Notes: a model not told the origin generated them from the letters alone. Positions 1 through 7,272 are shown, numbered from the stretch's first letter. The stretch: DNA of 34,706 nt from Nonomuraea spiralis (GCF_014648435.1 NZ_BMRC01000055.1:1-34706); one strand, 5' to 3'. Numbers and translations: made by a program.

Positions 1-131
1 CACTTCTTCTCCAGCACGACGTTGCGGCCCTTGGGACCCAAGGTCACCTTGACGGCGTCGGCGAGCTGGTTCATACCGCGCTCGAGACCGCGCCGGGCGT
101 CCTCGTCAAACGCGATCATCTTGGCTGCCAT
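1..131 (-). CDS. groEL: Chaperonin GroEL, N-terminal fragment (cut by window edge)
   Basis: The first 43 codons of a 60-kDa chaperonin, the ATP-driven folding cage of the cytosol. The visible protein starts MAAKMIAFDEDARRGLERG and runs through the conserved VTLGPKGRNVVLEKK nucleotide-binding segment; the rest lies outside the window. The ATG at 131 is preceded by GGGAGGT at a normal spacing. No groES gene lies upstream; the neighbour is a cold-shock gene, so this is probably the stand-alone second GroEL (groEL2 type) that many actinobacteria carry besides groES-groEL1. Two CIRCE operators upstream imply HrcA repression. Confidence 0.95.
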   Translation of the reverse strand, partial: MAAKMIAFDEDARRGLERGMNQLADAVKVTLGPKGRNVVLEKK

Positions 132-241
132 AAGGCTAGACCTCCCAGATGCAGGGTGGCGTGTTCTGGACCGAGCCGACGCCCGCGACGGCATAGGCCT
201 GCATCTCCGTTCGGCAGACCCCATCGTCTCGATCCGAGTTG

Positions 242-268
242 TTGGCACTCTGCCACACAGAGTGCCAA
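242..268 (-). promoter_or_regulatory. CIRCE operator 1 (HrcA site)
   Basis: TTGGCACTC, nine bases, GAGTGCCAA: a perfect 9-bp inverted repeat that matches the CIRCE consensus (TTAGCACTC-N9-GAGTGCTAA) with one symmetric change. It lies just downstream of the predicted groEL transcription start, in the untranslated leader, where HrcA would block transcription when no heat stress is present. Confidence 0.93.
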
Positions 269-273
269 CGAAC

Positions 274-302
274 TGTTTAGCACTCTACCCTGTCGAGTGC
301 AA
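274..302 (-). promoter_or_regulatory. Predicted groEL promoter
   Basis: On the minus strand TTGCAC (302-297), a 17-base spacer and TAAACA (279-274). The transcription start would fall near 266-268. In the remaining part of the 332-base gap between groEL and cspA (about 304-463) I see no gene and no convincing terminator. Confidence 0.55.
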
Positions 303-303
303 G
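277..303 (-). promoter_or_regulatory. CIRCE operator 2 (HrcA site) overlapping the promoter
   Basis: TTAGCACTC, nine bases, GAGTGCAAG. The left arm is an exact consensus arm, the right arm has two mismatches. It lies 8 bases upstream of the first CIRCE and covers the predicted -35 and -10 of groEL. Confidence 0.85.
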
Positions 304-463
304 CGAGAGACTCGCCACCCCAGGTCACCGGGCATGCCCGTTCGTACGGCGAGCCGCCCCTTGAGGTACGGCCCGCCGTGCGACGTCGACGGAGGAAACA
401 GTGGCGGGCCCACACGGACTGCGCTGCCGCGCGTCCCGCCCCGGTGCAACCAGTGCCGGTGGA

Positions 464-664
464 TCAGACCGCGCGGACGGACTCCGCCTGCGGCCCCTTC
501 TGGCCCTGCGTGATCTCGAACTCGACACGCTGTCCTTGTTCGAGGGAGCGGTACCCGTCCATCATGATCGCTGAGTAATGGACGAATACATCCTTACCAC
601 CGTCTACCGCGATGAAGCCGTAGCCCTTGTCCGCGTTGAACCACTTGACGGTGCCCTGCGCCAC
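464..664 (-). CDS. cspA: Cold-shock domain protein (CspA family)
   Basis: A 66-residue single cold-shock domain protein, an OB-fold that binds single-stranded RNA and DNA and keeps mRNA unstructured. RNP1 (KGYGFI, about residues 13-18) and RNP2 (VFVHYSAI, about 26-33) are intact, and the length is normal for the family. The start is GTG at 664, preceded by AGAGGAGT. It lies upstream of groEL on the same strand but is separated from it by CIRCE and a promoter, so the two are probably controlled separately. The predicted promoter leaves a leader of about 90 bases, as is common for cold-shock genes. Confidence 0.93.
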   Translation of the reverse strand: MAQGTVKWFNADKGYGFIAVDGGKDVFVHYSAIMMDGYRSLEQGQRVEFEITQGQKGPQAESVRAV

Positions 665-763
665 TTCCGACTCCTCTTACTGGGCTCGCAGATCTCGCCC
701 ATTCCTCCGCGAGACCTGTAATCGCATGACTTTTGGGGAAAATCAGCCAGACGATCGCCCTCG

Positions 764-791
764 ACCATACCTGTGGCACAGGGTTTGGCAA
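764..791 (-). promoter_or_regulatory. Predicted cspA promoter
   Basis: Minus-strand TTGCCA (791-786), 16 bases, TATGGT (769-764). It predicts a start near 757 and a 5' leader of about 93 bases. Confidence 0.45.
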
Positions 792-863
792 CAGAGTCAA
801 TCGACAAAACGCTAAATTCATCGACGACTGAGTCGTTCAGGGTTGAATTCGGTTCTAAAACAA

Positions 864-888
864 GAAGGCGCCCACAAGGGGCGCCTTC
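864..888 (-). terminator. Intrinsic terminator of the thrC-like/cysO operon
   Basis: A perfect 10-bp stem (GAAGGCGCCC / GGGCGCCTTC) with a 5-base loop, 23 bases after the cysO stop. On the minus strand it is followed by a T-rich run (TTGTTTTAG). Confidence 0.85.
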
Positions 889-911
889 AAGAGTCGAGAG
901 GTTCGAGCGGT

Positions 912-1187
912 TCAGCCGCCGGCGACGGCCGGGATGATGGAGATCTGAGTGCCTTCTGGGGCGGGAGTGTCGAGCCCTTCGGCGAAACGGACATCCTCTT
1001 CACCAACGTAAACGTTGACAAAACGACGAATCTTGCCCGATTCATCCAGAATTCTCGCGCCGATCCCCGGGTAGTCAGAGTCCAGCTTGGCGAGAACGTC
1101 ACGAAGAGTCGCCCCTTCGCCACTCACCTCGGCGATACCCCCGGTGTACGTGCGCAGAATGGTGGGAATACGCACAGAAACGCTCAT
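912..1187 (-). CDS. cysO: CysO-like sulfur carrier protein (MoaD/ThiS fold)
   Basis: A 91-residue ubiquitin-fold sulfur carrier. It ends in AVAGG; the C-terminal Gly-Gly is adenylated by an MoeB/MoeZ-type enzyme and converted to a thiocarboxylate that delivers sulfur. It closely resembles mycobacterial CysO as I remember it: VSVRIPTILRTYTGG at the start, RRFVNVYVGEEDVRF in the middle and the same AVAGG tail. In mycobacteria CysO works with the cysteine synthase CysM and peptidase Mec. Here neither is adjacent; the partner is a PLP enzyme of the threonine synthase family 25 bases upstream in the same operon. ATG at 1187 with GGAAAGG upstream. It should share the SAM riboswitch control of the operon. 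Confidence 0.88.
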   Translation of the reverse strand: MSVSVRIPTILRTYTGGIAEVSGEGATLRDVLAKLDSDYPGIGARILDESGKIRRFVNVYVGEEDVRFAEGLDTPAPEGTQISIIPAVAGG

Positions 1188-1212
1188 GGTTTTCGTTGCC
1201 TTTCCTGGGTTG

Positions 1213-2445
1213 TCAGACAGTCGCGCGGAACGCGTCGAGAGAGGGCCGGATCACGGCGGTGGGCCGCGCGCCGTCGCTGATCGCGTCGAGCGTCTTGAGC
1301 CCGTCGCCGGTGTTCAGCACCACGGTCTCGGCCTCGGGGTCGAGCCTGCCCGTCTCGGCGAGCTTCTTCAGCACGCCCACCGTGACGCCGCCCGCGGTCT
1401 CGGCGAAGATGCCCTCGGTCGAGGCCAGCAGCCTGATCGCGGCGACGATCTCGGGATCCGTGACGTCCTCGACGCCCCCGCCCGTACGCCGGGCGATGTC
1501 CAGCACGTACGGCCCGTCGGCCGGGTTGCCGATGGCCAGCGACTTGGCGATCGTGTCCGGCTTGACCGGCTGGACCACGTCGTGCCCCGCCTTGTACGCC
1601 GTCGAGACCGGCGAGCACCCGGCCGCCTGCGCCCCGAAGACCTTGTACGGCGTGTCCTCGACCAGCCCGAGCGCGATCAGCTCCTTGAAACCCTTGTCGA
1701 TCTTGGTGAGCTGCGAGCCCGACGCGATGGGGATGACGATCTGCTCGGGCAGCCGCCAGCCGAGCTGCTCGGCGATCTCGTACGCGAGCGTCTTGGACCC
1801 CTCGGCGTAGTAGGGCCGCAGGTTGACGTTGACGAACCCCCATTTGTCGCCCAGCGGGTCGCCGATGAGCTCCGAGCAGAACCGGTTGACCTCGTCGTAC
1901 GTGCCCTCGATCCCGATCAGCTTGCCCCCGAACACGCGGGCCATGGCGATCTTGGCCTCTTCGAGGTCGGCCGGGATGAACACGCAGGCGTCGAGGCCGG
2001 CCCGCGCGGCGGCGGCGGTGACCGCGCCCGCGAGGTTGCCCGTGGAGGAGCAGGAGAGTGTGTGGAAACCGAAGTTCCTGGCCGCCTCGACGGCGATGGC
2101 GACCACCCGGTCCTTGAAGGAGTGGGTGGGGTTGCCCGAGTCGTCCTTCACGTACAGGGACTTGAGGCCGAGCGCCTTGCCGAGGTTGCCGGCCTTGACC
2201 AGCTTCGTCCAGCCCGGGTTCATGTTGGGCTTGCTCGCGACGTCGGCGGGGACCGGGAGCAGCGAGCGGTAGCGCCAGATGTTGGCGGGACCGGACTCGA
2301 TGTCCGCGCGGGTCACCCGGCCGAAGGAGTAGGCCGCCTCCAGCGGCCCGAAACACTCCAGACAGGCGAAGCTGGGACCCAGGGGGTAGCGCGTGCCGCA
2401 CTCGCGGCAGGACAGAGCGACGGCAGGACCAAAGTCGAGCGACAT
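1213..2445 (-). CDS. thrC: Threonine synthase-like PLP enzyme under SAM riboswitch control
   Basis: A 410-residue fold-type II PLP enzyme annotated by resemblance as threonine synthase (O-phosphohomoserine to threonine). It has an N-terminal zinc-ribbon-like segment with CxxC pairs at residues 13/16 and 28/31, the PLP lysine in HSFKDR (K111), the SSTGNLAG substrate/phosphate loop and a C-terminal NTGDGLK motif. I chose ATG 2445: GGGAAGG lies 9 bases upstream, while GTG 2481 would sit inside the riboswitch and lacks a ribosome site. The gene is first in an operon with a CysO-like sulfur carrier and follows a complete SAM-I riboswitch. SAM control and the sulfur carrier do not fit a simple threonine role. 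My inference is a homocysteine-forming enzyme that uses O-phosphohomoserine and a protein thiocarboxylate; a true ThrC remains possible. Confidence 0.8.
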   Translation of the reverse strand: MSLDFGPAVALSCRECGTRYPLGPSFACLECFGPLEAAYSFGRVTRADIESGPANIWRYRSLLPVPADVASKPNMNPGWTKLVKAGNLGKALGLKSLYVKDDSGNPTHSFKDRVVAIAVEAARNFGFHTLSCSSTGNLAGAVTAAAARAGLDACVFIPADLEEAKIAMARVFGGKLIGIEGTYDEVNRFCSELIGDPLGDKWGFVNVNLRPYYAEGSKTLAYEIAEQLGWRLPEQIVIPIASGSQLTKIDKGFKELIALGLVEDTPYKVFGAQAAGCSPVSTAYKAGHDVVQPVKPDTIAKSLAIGNPADGPYVLDIARRTGGGVEDVTDPEIVAAIRLLASTEGIFAETAGGVTVGVLKKLAETGRLDPEAETVVLNTGDGLKTLDAISDGARPTAVIRPSLDAFRATV

Positions 2446-2460
2446 GAAGCGAGGCCTTCC

Positions 2461-2597
2461 CTCATCTTCGCCCGCGGCCACCTTGACCGCGAACCGGAAT
2501 TGGCACCTTGTCCCGGTCGGCCTCGCCAGGTCGCGAGTACAAGCCGGGAGGGTTGCCGGGGCTTCGCAGGGCCGGTCCCTCCACCCCTCTGGATGAG
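2461..2597 (-). promoter_or_regulatory. SAM-I (S-box) riboswitch
   Basis: The minus-strand leader contains the S-box core almost word for word: P1 5' arm CTCATC, CAGAG, GGTGGAGGGAC-GGCCC, GAAGCCC-GGCAACC, then a variable arm, AAGGTGCCAATTCC, and the closing GCGAAGATGAG whose GATGAG pairs with CTCATC. These are the conserved SAM-binding core and kink-turn elements of the SAM-I class. The 3' arm of P1 runs straight into the Shine-Dalgarno GGGAAGG of the thrC-like gene and no terminator stem fits in the 15 bases left. Control is therefore probably translational: SAM stabilises P1 and hides the ribosome site. It belongs to SAM-I rather than SAM-IV because of the GGAGGGAC-GGCCC and GTGCCAATTCC segments. 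Confidence 0.95.
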
Positions 2598-2620
2598 CAA
2601 TATTCAGTTGTTCGAAAAGG

Positions 2621-2648
2621 ACTCTACCTTCTCAAGTGGTGGAAACAA
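2621..2648 (-). promoter_or_regulatory. Predicted promoter of the riboswitch transcript
   Basis: Minus-strand TTGTTT (2648-2643), 16 bases, TAGAGT (2626-2621). The transcription start near 2614 would place the riboswitch 15-20 bases into the RNA. The -35 coincides with the loop of a short GGTGG/CCACC dyad. Confidence 0.4.
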
Positions 2649-2679
2649 CCACCCGTCTCACCATGCGAGAGAACTCGTC

Positions 2680-3234
2680 TCAGCGATAGTCCTCCCCCAG
2701 GACTCCCTGCACGTACTTGCGGGCTTGGTGGATGCGGGACTTGGCGGTGCCGAGCGGGATGTTGAGCTGCTCGGCGACCTCGTTGTAGTCGAGCTGGACG
2801 ATGTCGCGCAGCACCAGCGCCTGCGCCAGGTCGGGCTTGTCGGCCTCCAGCGCCTCCATGGCGTCGAGGAGGTCGAGCCGCGAGCCCGCGATCACGCTGA
2901 CCCGCCGCGCGTCCGGCTTCTGCATGGGCAGCTCCTCCGACGTCTGCTCGGCGGCCCTGCGCTTCAGCGACCGGTACGTGGTGCGCGCGCAGTTGGCGGT
3001 CACGATGTGCAGCCAGGTGCTGAACCTGGCCCGCCCCTCGAACCGCCCGATGTTGCGCGCCACGGCCAGCAAAGTGTCCTGTGAGGCTTCTTCCGCGTCC
3101 TGGTGATAGGGCAGGATCCGGGCACAGTGGCGCATCACGTCAGGCTCGATCCTGGCCAGGAGCTCGCCGAGCGCGCGATGGTCTCCTGCCGCGGCCGAGC
3201 GGGCGAGTTCCTCGGTTAGCTCATCTAGCGCCAT
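2680..3234 (-). CDS. ECF-type RNA polymerase sigma factor
   Basis: A 184-residue sigma-70 family regulator with only regions 2 and 4, as in extracytoplasmic-function sigma factors. Region 2 includes DAEEASQDTLLAVARNIGRF and FSTWLHIVTANCARTTYRS; region 4 includes the helix-turn-helix LDYNEVAEQLNIPLGTAKSRI. The start is ATG 3234 (MALDELTEELARSAAAGDH), with only a weak AGGA upstream; longer versions would run antisense into otsA. It is divergent from otsA with 31 bases between the starts, so its promoter must lie largely within otsA or overlap it. No anti-sigma factor gene is adjacent. Target genes cannot be read from the sequence. Confidence 0.88.
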   Translation of the reverse strand: MALDELTEELARSAAAGDHRALGELLARIEPDVMRHCARILPYHQDAEEASQDTLLAVARNIGRFEGRARFSTWLHIVTANCARTTYRSLKRRAAEQTSEELPMQKPDARRVSVIAGSRLDLLDAMEALEADKPDLAQALVLRDIVQLDYNEVAEQLNIPLGTAKSRIHQARKYVQGVLGEDYR

Positions 3235-3265
3235 AGCTGGGATCCTATGGGCGAAGGGAGCCCGA

Positions 3266-4690
3266 ATGAACAGCGTCCTCGTGGCCTCCAACCGCGGACC
3301 GGTCTCGTTCACCGTCGACGACGACGGTGAGCTGAGCATGAAACGCGGTGGTGGGGGCCTGGTCTCGGGCCTGACGGGAGTGGCCAAGGAACACGGCGTG
3401 CTGTGGGTGTGCGCCGCGCTCTCCGACGGCGACCGCAGCGCCGTACGCCTGGCGCCGGGCGGGCGGCTCGACCGCGCCGGCTACGACACGGGCGCGCTGC
3501 GCATGCTCGACATCCCCGCGGCCACCTTCCACCGCGCCTACAACGCCGTGGCCAACTCCACACTCTGGTTCGTCAACCACCTGCTGTACGACATCCCCAA
3601 CTCGCCCTGCTTCGGCACGAAGTTCCGCCGCGAATGGGAGTCCTACCGCGACTACAACGGCGCGTTCGCGCTGGCGCTGGCCGAGGAGGCCGGGCACGGC
3701 GCGCGCGTGATGGTGCAGGACTACCACCTGACGCTCACCCCGGCGATGCTCCGCGCCGAACGTCCCGACCTGCGCATCGCTCATTTCAGCCACACGCCGT
3801 GGGCGCCGCCCGAGTACTTCTCCCTGCTGCCCGACGAGGTGACCAGGGAGGTCCTGGACGGCATCCTGGGGGCCGACCACGCGGGCTTCCTCACCAGGCG
3901 GTGGGCGGCGGCGTTCATGGACTGCTGCGAGGCGCTGCTCGGCGCGCGGGTCGACCGCGCCGCCGGCACGGTCGCCCACGAGGGCAGGACGACCCGCGTC
4001 GGCGTCCACAGCCTGGGGGTGGACGGCGCGGCGTTGTGGGCGCGGGCCTGCGAGCCCGACGTCGAGTCGCACATGGCCGCGCTCACCGAGCAGGTGGCCG
4101 GGCGCCGGCTGATCGTCCGCATCGACCGCACCGAGCTGTCCAAGAACATCGTGCGCGGCCTGCTGGCCTACCGCGAGTTCCTGGACGCCCACCCGGAGTG
4201 GCACGGGAAGGTGGTCCACCTGGCCTTCGCCTACCCCAGCCGGCACGACCTGCCCGAGTACCGCGAGTACACCGCCTCGGTGCAGCGCTGCGCCCGTGAG
4301 ATCGAGGACGCGTACGCCACCGAGGACTGGGACCCGGTCATCCTCAACGTCAACGACGACTACCCGCGTTCGCTGGCCGCGTACCGGCTGGCGGACGTGT
4401 TGCTGGTCAACCCCATCCGCGACGGGATGAACCTGGTGGCCAAGGAGGGGCCCGTACTGTCGCCGCGCTGCGCCCTGGTGCTCTCGCGCGAGGCGGGGGC
4501 GGCGGCCGAGCTGGGGCCGTACGCGCTGGTCGTCAACCCCTACGACGTGAGCGGCACCGCCGCCGCCCTGCACGAGGCGCTGGTCATGCCCGAGGACGAA
4601 CGCCGGCGCCGCCGCGACCTGCTGCACGCGGCGGCTACAGCACTGCCGCCGCACAAGTGGCTGGAATCCCAGCTCGACGCCCTGCTTTAA
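3266..4690 (+). CDS. otsA: Alpha,alpha-trehalose-phosphate synthase (GT20)
   Basis: A 474-residue retaining glycosyltransferase that joins UDP- or GDP-glucose and glucose-6-phosphate to trehalose-6-phosphate. It shows the N-terminal RGGGGLVSGL loop, the substrate motif VMVQDYHL, the donor-phosphate pair in IVRIDRTELSKNI, and NPIRDGMNLVAKE near the C-terminus, so all family landmarks are in place. ATG 3266 follows GAAGGGAG. It lies divergent from an ECF sigma gene; the matching phosphatase otsB is 2.6 kb away on the opposite strand. Trehalose made this way protects against osmotic and desiccation stress. Confidence 0.95.
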   Translation: MNSVLVASNRGPVSFTVDDDGELSMKRGGGGLVSGLTGVAKEHGVLWVCAALSDGDRSAVRLAPGGRLDRAGYDTGALRMLDIPAATFHRAYNAVANSTLWFVNHLLYDIPNSPCFGTKFRREWESYRDYNGAFALALAEEAGHGARVMVQDYHLTLTPAMLRAERPDLRIAHFSHTPWAPPEYFSLLPDEVTREVLDGILGADHAGFLTRRWAAAFMDCCEALLGARVDRAAGTVAHEGRTTRVGVHSLGVDGAALWARACEPDVESHMAALTEQVAGRRLIVRIDRTELSKNIVRGLLAYREFLDAHPEWHGKVVHLAFAYPSRHDLPEYREYTASVQRCAREIEDAYATEDWDPVILNVNDDYPRSLAAYRLADVLLVNPIRDGMNLVAKEGPVLSPRCALVLSREAGAAAELGPYALVVNPYDVSGTAAALHEALVMPEDERRRRRDLLHAAATALPPHKWLESQLDALL

Positions 4691-4731
4691 CATGAGATGT
4701 CGGGTTTGCTGCGGATGACGGAGGCTGCCGA

Positions 4732-5907
4732 GTGTCGACGGTCTCAACGCCCATCCGGCTCGTCAGAGACCGTCCGACCTGGCTGATCTACCTCCTGCTC
4801 GGCACCTTCGCCACGTTCCTGTACGGCCTGAGCGCCGCCCTCCCGCTCCTGCGCGCCGACCAGCACACCACGGCCACCGTGGCCGGGCTGCACGGCACCG
4901 CCATGGCGGTCGGCACGATCGGGGCCGGGCTCGTCCTCCCCCTGCTCACCAGGCTCCTCGGCCGGCGCGCGACGAGCTGGCTCGGCCTGGCCGGGATGAA
5001 CGCCGGCGTGCTGCTCGTCCTGGCCACCTCGGCGCTGCCCCTGACGCTCCTCGGGTACGGCGTGGCGGGCGGCTTCGGCTCGGTCATGCTCTACGCGGCG
5101 ATGGCCGAGCTCAGCGACCACCACGGGCCCGCCGGGCCGGCCGCGCTCAGCGAGGCCAACGCGGTGGGCGTGCTGGTGGGGATGGTGGCCACGTTCGCGC
5201 TCAGCCAGGTGGCGCAGAGCGCGCTCGGCTGGCGGGCCGCCCTGCTGCTCACCCCGGCCGCCAGCGTCGTGCTCGCGCTCACGCTGGGCCGTACCTGGCC
5301 GGCGCCTCGCGAGGCCGCCGCGACCCGCGCCGAAGCCCCCCTCGTCCCCTCGGCCGGGGGCGGCGGGTGGCGTTTCCAGCTCGCCGGGGCCGTGCTGTTC
5401 TGCTGCGTGGCCCTGGAGTTCTCGTTCAACCTGTGGGCCGCCGACCTGTTCGCCTTCAGGACGGGCGTGACGGCGGCGGTCGCGGCCACCGGGCTGACGG
5501 CGTTCGTCAGCGGCATGGCGGCGGGCAGGTTCGCTGGCGCGCAGCTCGCGCTGCGGTTGCCGGCCGCGCCGCTGTTCGCCGGCGCTCTGGGGCTGACGGC
5601 ACTCGGGTGGCTGCTGTTCTGGACGAGCACCGTGCCGGTGTTGTCGTACGCGGGGCTGGCGCTGAGCGGGCTGGGCGCGTCCCTGCACTTCCCGCTCGCG
5701 CTGAGCGCCCTGATCGTCGCCTCCGGCGACCGCGCGGACCGCGCGGCGGCCGCCTCGCCCGTGTGGGCGGGCGCCGCCATGGCGATCGGCCCGCTGCTGC
5801 TCGGCGCGCTGGCCGACGGCTACGGCACCGGGACCGCGTTCCTGCTGGTGCCCGTGGTCATCGGCCTCGCGGTGGCCGGGCTGATCATGTCCAGTCGGCG
5901 TACTTGA
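4732..5907 (+). CDS. MFS transporter
   Basis: A 391-residue membrane protein with about 12 hydrophobic segments in two halves, the first starting at LIYLLLGTFATFLYGLSAALP. The loop between helices 2 and 3 carries RLLGRRATSW, an MFS-like basic turn. Start is GTG 4732 with GGAGG seven bases upstream. It follows otsA by 41 bases and may be co-transcribed with it. Its 3' end overlaps the oppositely oriented secreted-protein gene by 23 bases. The substrate cannot be predicted; sugar or drug export are both open. Confidence 0.85.
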   Translation: MSTVSTPIRLVRDRPTWLIYLLLGTFATFLYGLSAALPLLRADQHTTATVAGLHGTAMAVGTIGAGLVLPLLTRLLGRRATSWLGLAGMNAGVLLVLATSALPLTLLGYGVAGGFGSVMLYAAMAELSDHHGPAGPAALSEANAVGVLVGMVATFALSQVAQSALGWRAALLLTPAASVVLALTLGRTWPAPREAAATRAEAPLVPSAGGGGWRFQLAGAVLFCCVALEFSFNLWAADLFAFRTGVTAAVAATGLTAFVSGMAAGRFAGAQLALRLPAAPLFAGALGLTALGWLLFWTSTVPVLSYAGLALSGLGASLHFPLALSALIVASGDRADRAAAASPVWAGAAMAIGPLLLGALADGYGTGTAFLLVPVVIGLAVAGLIMSSRRT

Positions 5908-6466
5908 GCGTGTCGGTCAGGCCGGGCGTGTTCCACTGGTCCACGACGAGGATCCGGCTCTTCGGCAGATACCACTCGCGCTGCGTGAACGTGCCCTTCA
6001 CCCCGCCGCCGGAGTAGCTGACGCACTTCGCCCGCCAGGCGTTGTAGGCGGCCTTGTGGCCCGGCCCGACCTGCCGGTAGCCCCGGGTGACCTGAGGGCC
6101 GACGACCTCGCCCCACTTCCGGTTGAACGGGCACGGCTGCACGTCACTGGCCGGATAGTACGGATCCTTGCCCGTGTAGGGCCCGAACCCCTCGGCCCCC
6201 CGCTTGATCGCGCCGGGCCCGAGGATGTAGAAGGCGTCGCACTCGGGCGAGCCCCAGCCCTGCGGCTTGGCGCATTTGCCGGTGACCACCTGCACGTAGT
6301 CGGCGCCCTGGTGGTGGACCACCCACTCGATCGGGATGTAGAGCGTCAGGCCGCCGCGCAGCTTGAGCTGCTGGGCGGGAGCGGCGGAGGCGGGCCCGGG
6401 GACGGCGAGCACGGCGGCCAGGGCCGCGGCCGAGGCGGCTGCGACGGCGAGAGATCGTCTTGACAT
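5885..6466 (-). CDS. Secreted protein of unknown function
   Basis: A 193-residue protein with a Sec signal peptide (MSRRSLAVAAASAAALAAV, likely cut after ASA near residue 29). The mature part has four cysteines (GKCAK, PECDA, QPCPF, AKCVS), probably two disulfides, and many aromatic residues. I do not recognise the family. ATG 6466 is the first reasonable start, but no good ribosome site is visible, and GTG 6472 is an alternative. It lies 35 bases after otsB on the same strand, so it may be the last gene of a DUF3263-otsB operon. Confidence 0.7.
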   Translation of the reverse strand: MSRRSLAVAAASAAALAAVLAVPGPASAAPAQQLKLRGGLTLYIPIEWVVHHQGADYVQVVTGKCAKPQGWGSPECDAFYILGPGAIKRGAEGFGPYTGKDPYYPASDVQPCPFNRKWGEVVGPQVTRGYRQVGPGHKAAYNAWRAKCVSYSGGGVKGTFTQREWYLPKSRILVVDQWNTPGLTDTLKYADWT

Positions 6467-6501
6467 GCGCACCAACGTAGGACCCGCCACTTGCAGCCCA
6501 A

Positions 6502-7272
6502 TCACGAACGACTGAAGGCCGTCGTCAGCTCCCGCAGCAGCGCCACCACCCCGTCGGGCCCGTCGACCACGATGTCGGCCCGTTCGGCCAGCGCGGTCAC
6601 CTCGGCCGAGCCGCTGCACACGGTCACGCCGGGCAGCCCCGAGGCGCGTACGGCGTCGAAGGCGGCCAGGTCGCCGAGGTCGTCGCCGACGAACATGACC
6701 GATCTGGCGTCCCGCTCGGCCAGGAAGAGCCCGAGCGCGTGCCCCTTGTCCATGCCGGGCGGCCGCAGCTCCAGGACCATGCGACCCGGCTCGATCACCA
6801 GGCCGTGCTTGGCGGCCAGCGCGGCCAGCGGCTCGCGCAGCGCGGCGAACGCGCCCTCGGGGTCGGGGGCGCGCCGGGTGTGCACGGCCACCGCCCGGCC
6901 CTTGTCCTCGATCGACACGTCGTGGAGACCGAGCGAGTCGAGCAGCAGCGGCAGCTCGGCCGCGGCGCGGGGCACGCCGGGTGGCGGCGGCGGCGCGGAG
7001 ACCCGTCCGTCCTCCCACCGCTCGAAGCCGTAGTGGCCGAGCACCACGAGACCGGGCACACCGGTCAGCCCCGGCCCGAGTTCGAGCGCGGTGGCCACCG
7101 GTCTGCCGGTCACGATGACCACGGCACCGACGTGGGCGCCCAGCTCGGCGAGCACGTCGGGGGCCGCGGGGTGGATCTTCGCGGAGGCGGGATCGGGCAC
7201 GATCGGCGACAGGGTTCCGTCGAAGTCGAGCCCGATCACGGCGCCGGACGGATCTTTCAGGATCGCTTCCAT
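6502..7272 (-). CDS. otsB: Trehalose-6-phosphate phosphatase (HAD superfamily)
   Basis: A 256-residue HAD phosphatase that removes phosphate from trehalose-6-phosphate. Motif I is LDFDGTLSPIV with the two aspartates at 16 and 18, motif II is VIVTGRP, and motif IV is FVGDDLGDLAAF. I prefer ATG 7272 because GAGGA sits 11 bases before it; the in-frame GTG 7290 has no clear ribosome site. With otsA it completes the OtsAB trehalose route, although the two genes face opposite ways and are split by an MFS gene and a secreted-protein gene. Confidence 0.93.
   Translation of the reverse strand: MEAILKDPSGAVIGLDFDGTLSPIVPDPASAKIHPAAPDVLAELGAHVGAVVIVTGRPVATALELGPGLTGVPGLVVLGHYGFERWEDGRVSAPPPPPGVPRAAAELPLLLDSLGLHDVSIEDKGRAVAVHTRRAPDPEGAFAALREPLAALAAKHGLVIEPGRMVLELRPPGMDKGHALGLFLAERDARSVMFVGDDLGDLAAFDAVRASGLPGVTVCSGSAEVTALAERADIVVDGPDGVVALLRELTTAFSRS

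Noticed and set aside
2479..2481. GTG 2481 as the start of the thrC-like gene
   Set aside because: It lies inside the SAM riboswitch and lacks a Shine-Dalgarno; ATG 2445 has a good one.
2461..2597. SAM-IV class for the riboswitch, which is common in actinobacteria
   Set aside because: The GGAGGGAC-GGCCC and GGTGCCAATTCC segments and the closing GAAGATGAG are SAM-I hallmarks.
1087..3084. A 665-codon + strand open frame opposite the thrC-like and sigma genes
   Set aside because: It is the antisense shadow of two genes with clear motifs; long open antisense frames are expected at this GC content, and the product is an Arg/Gly/Asp-rich string with no domain.
3245..4747. A 500-codon minus-strand frame opposite otsA
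   Set aside because: otsA on the other strand has every GT20 motif; this frame has none.
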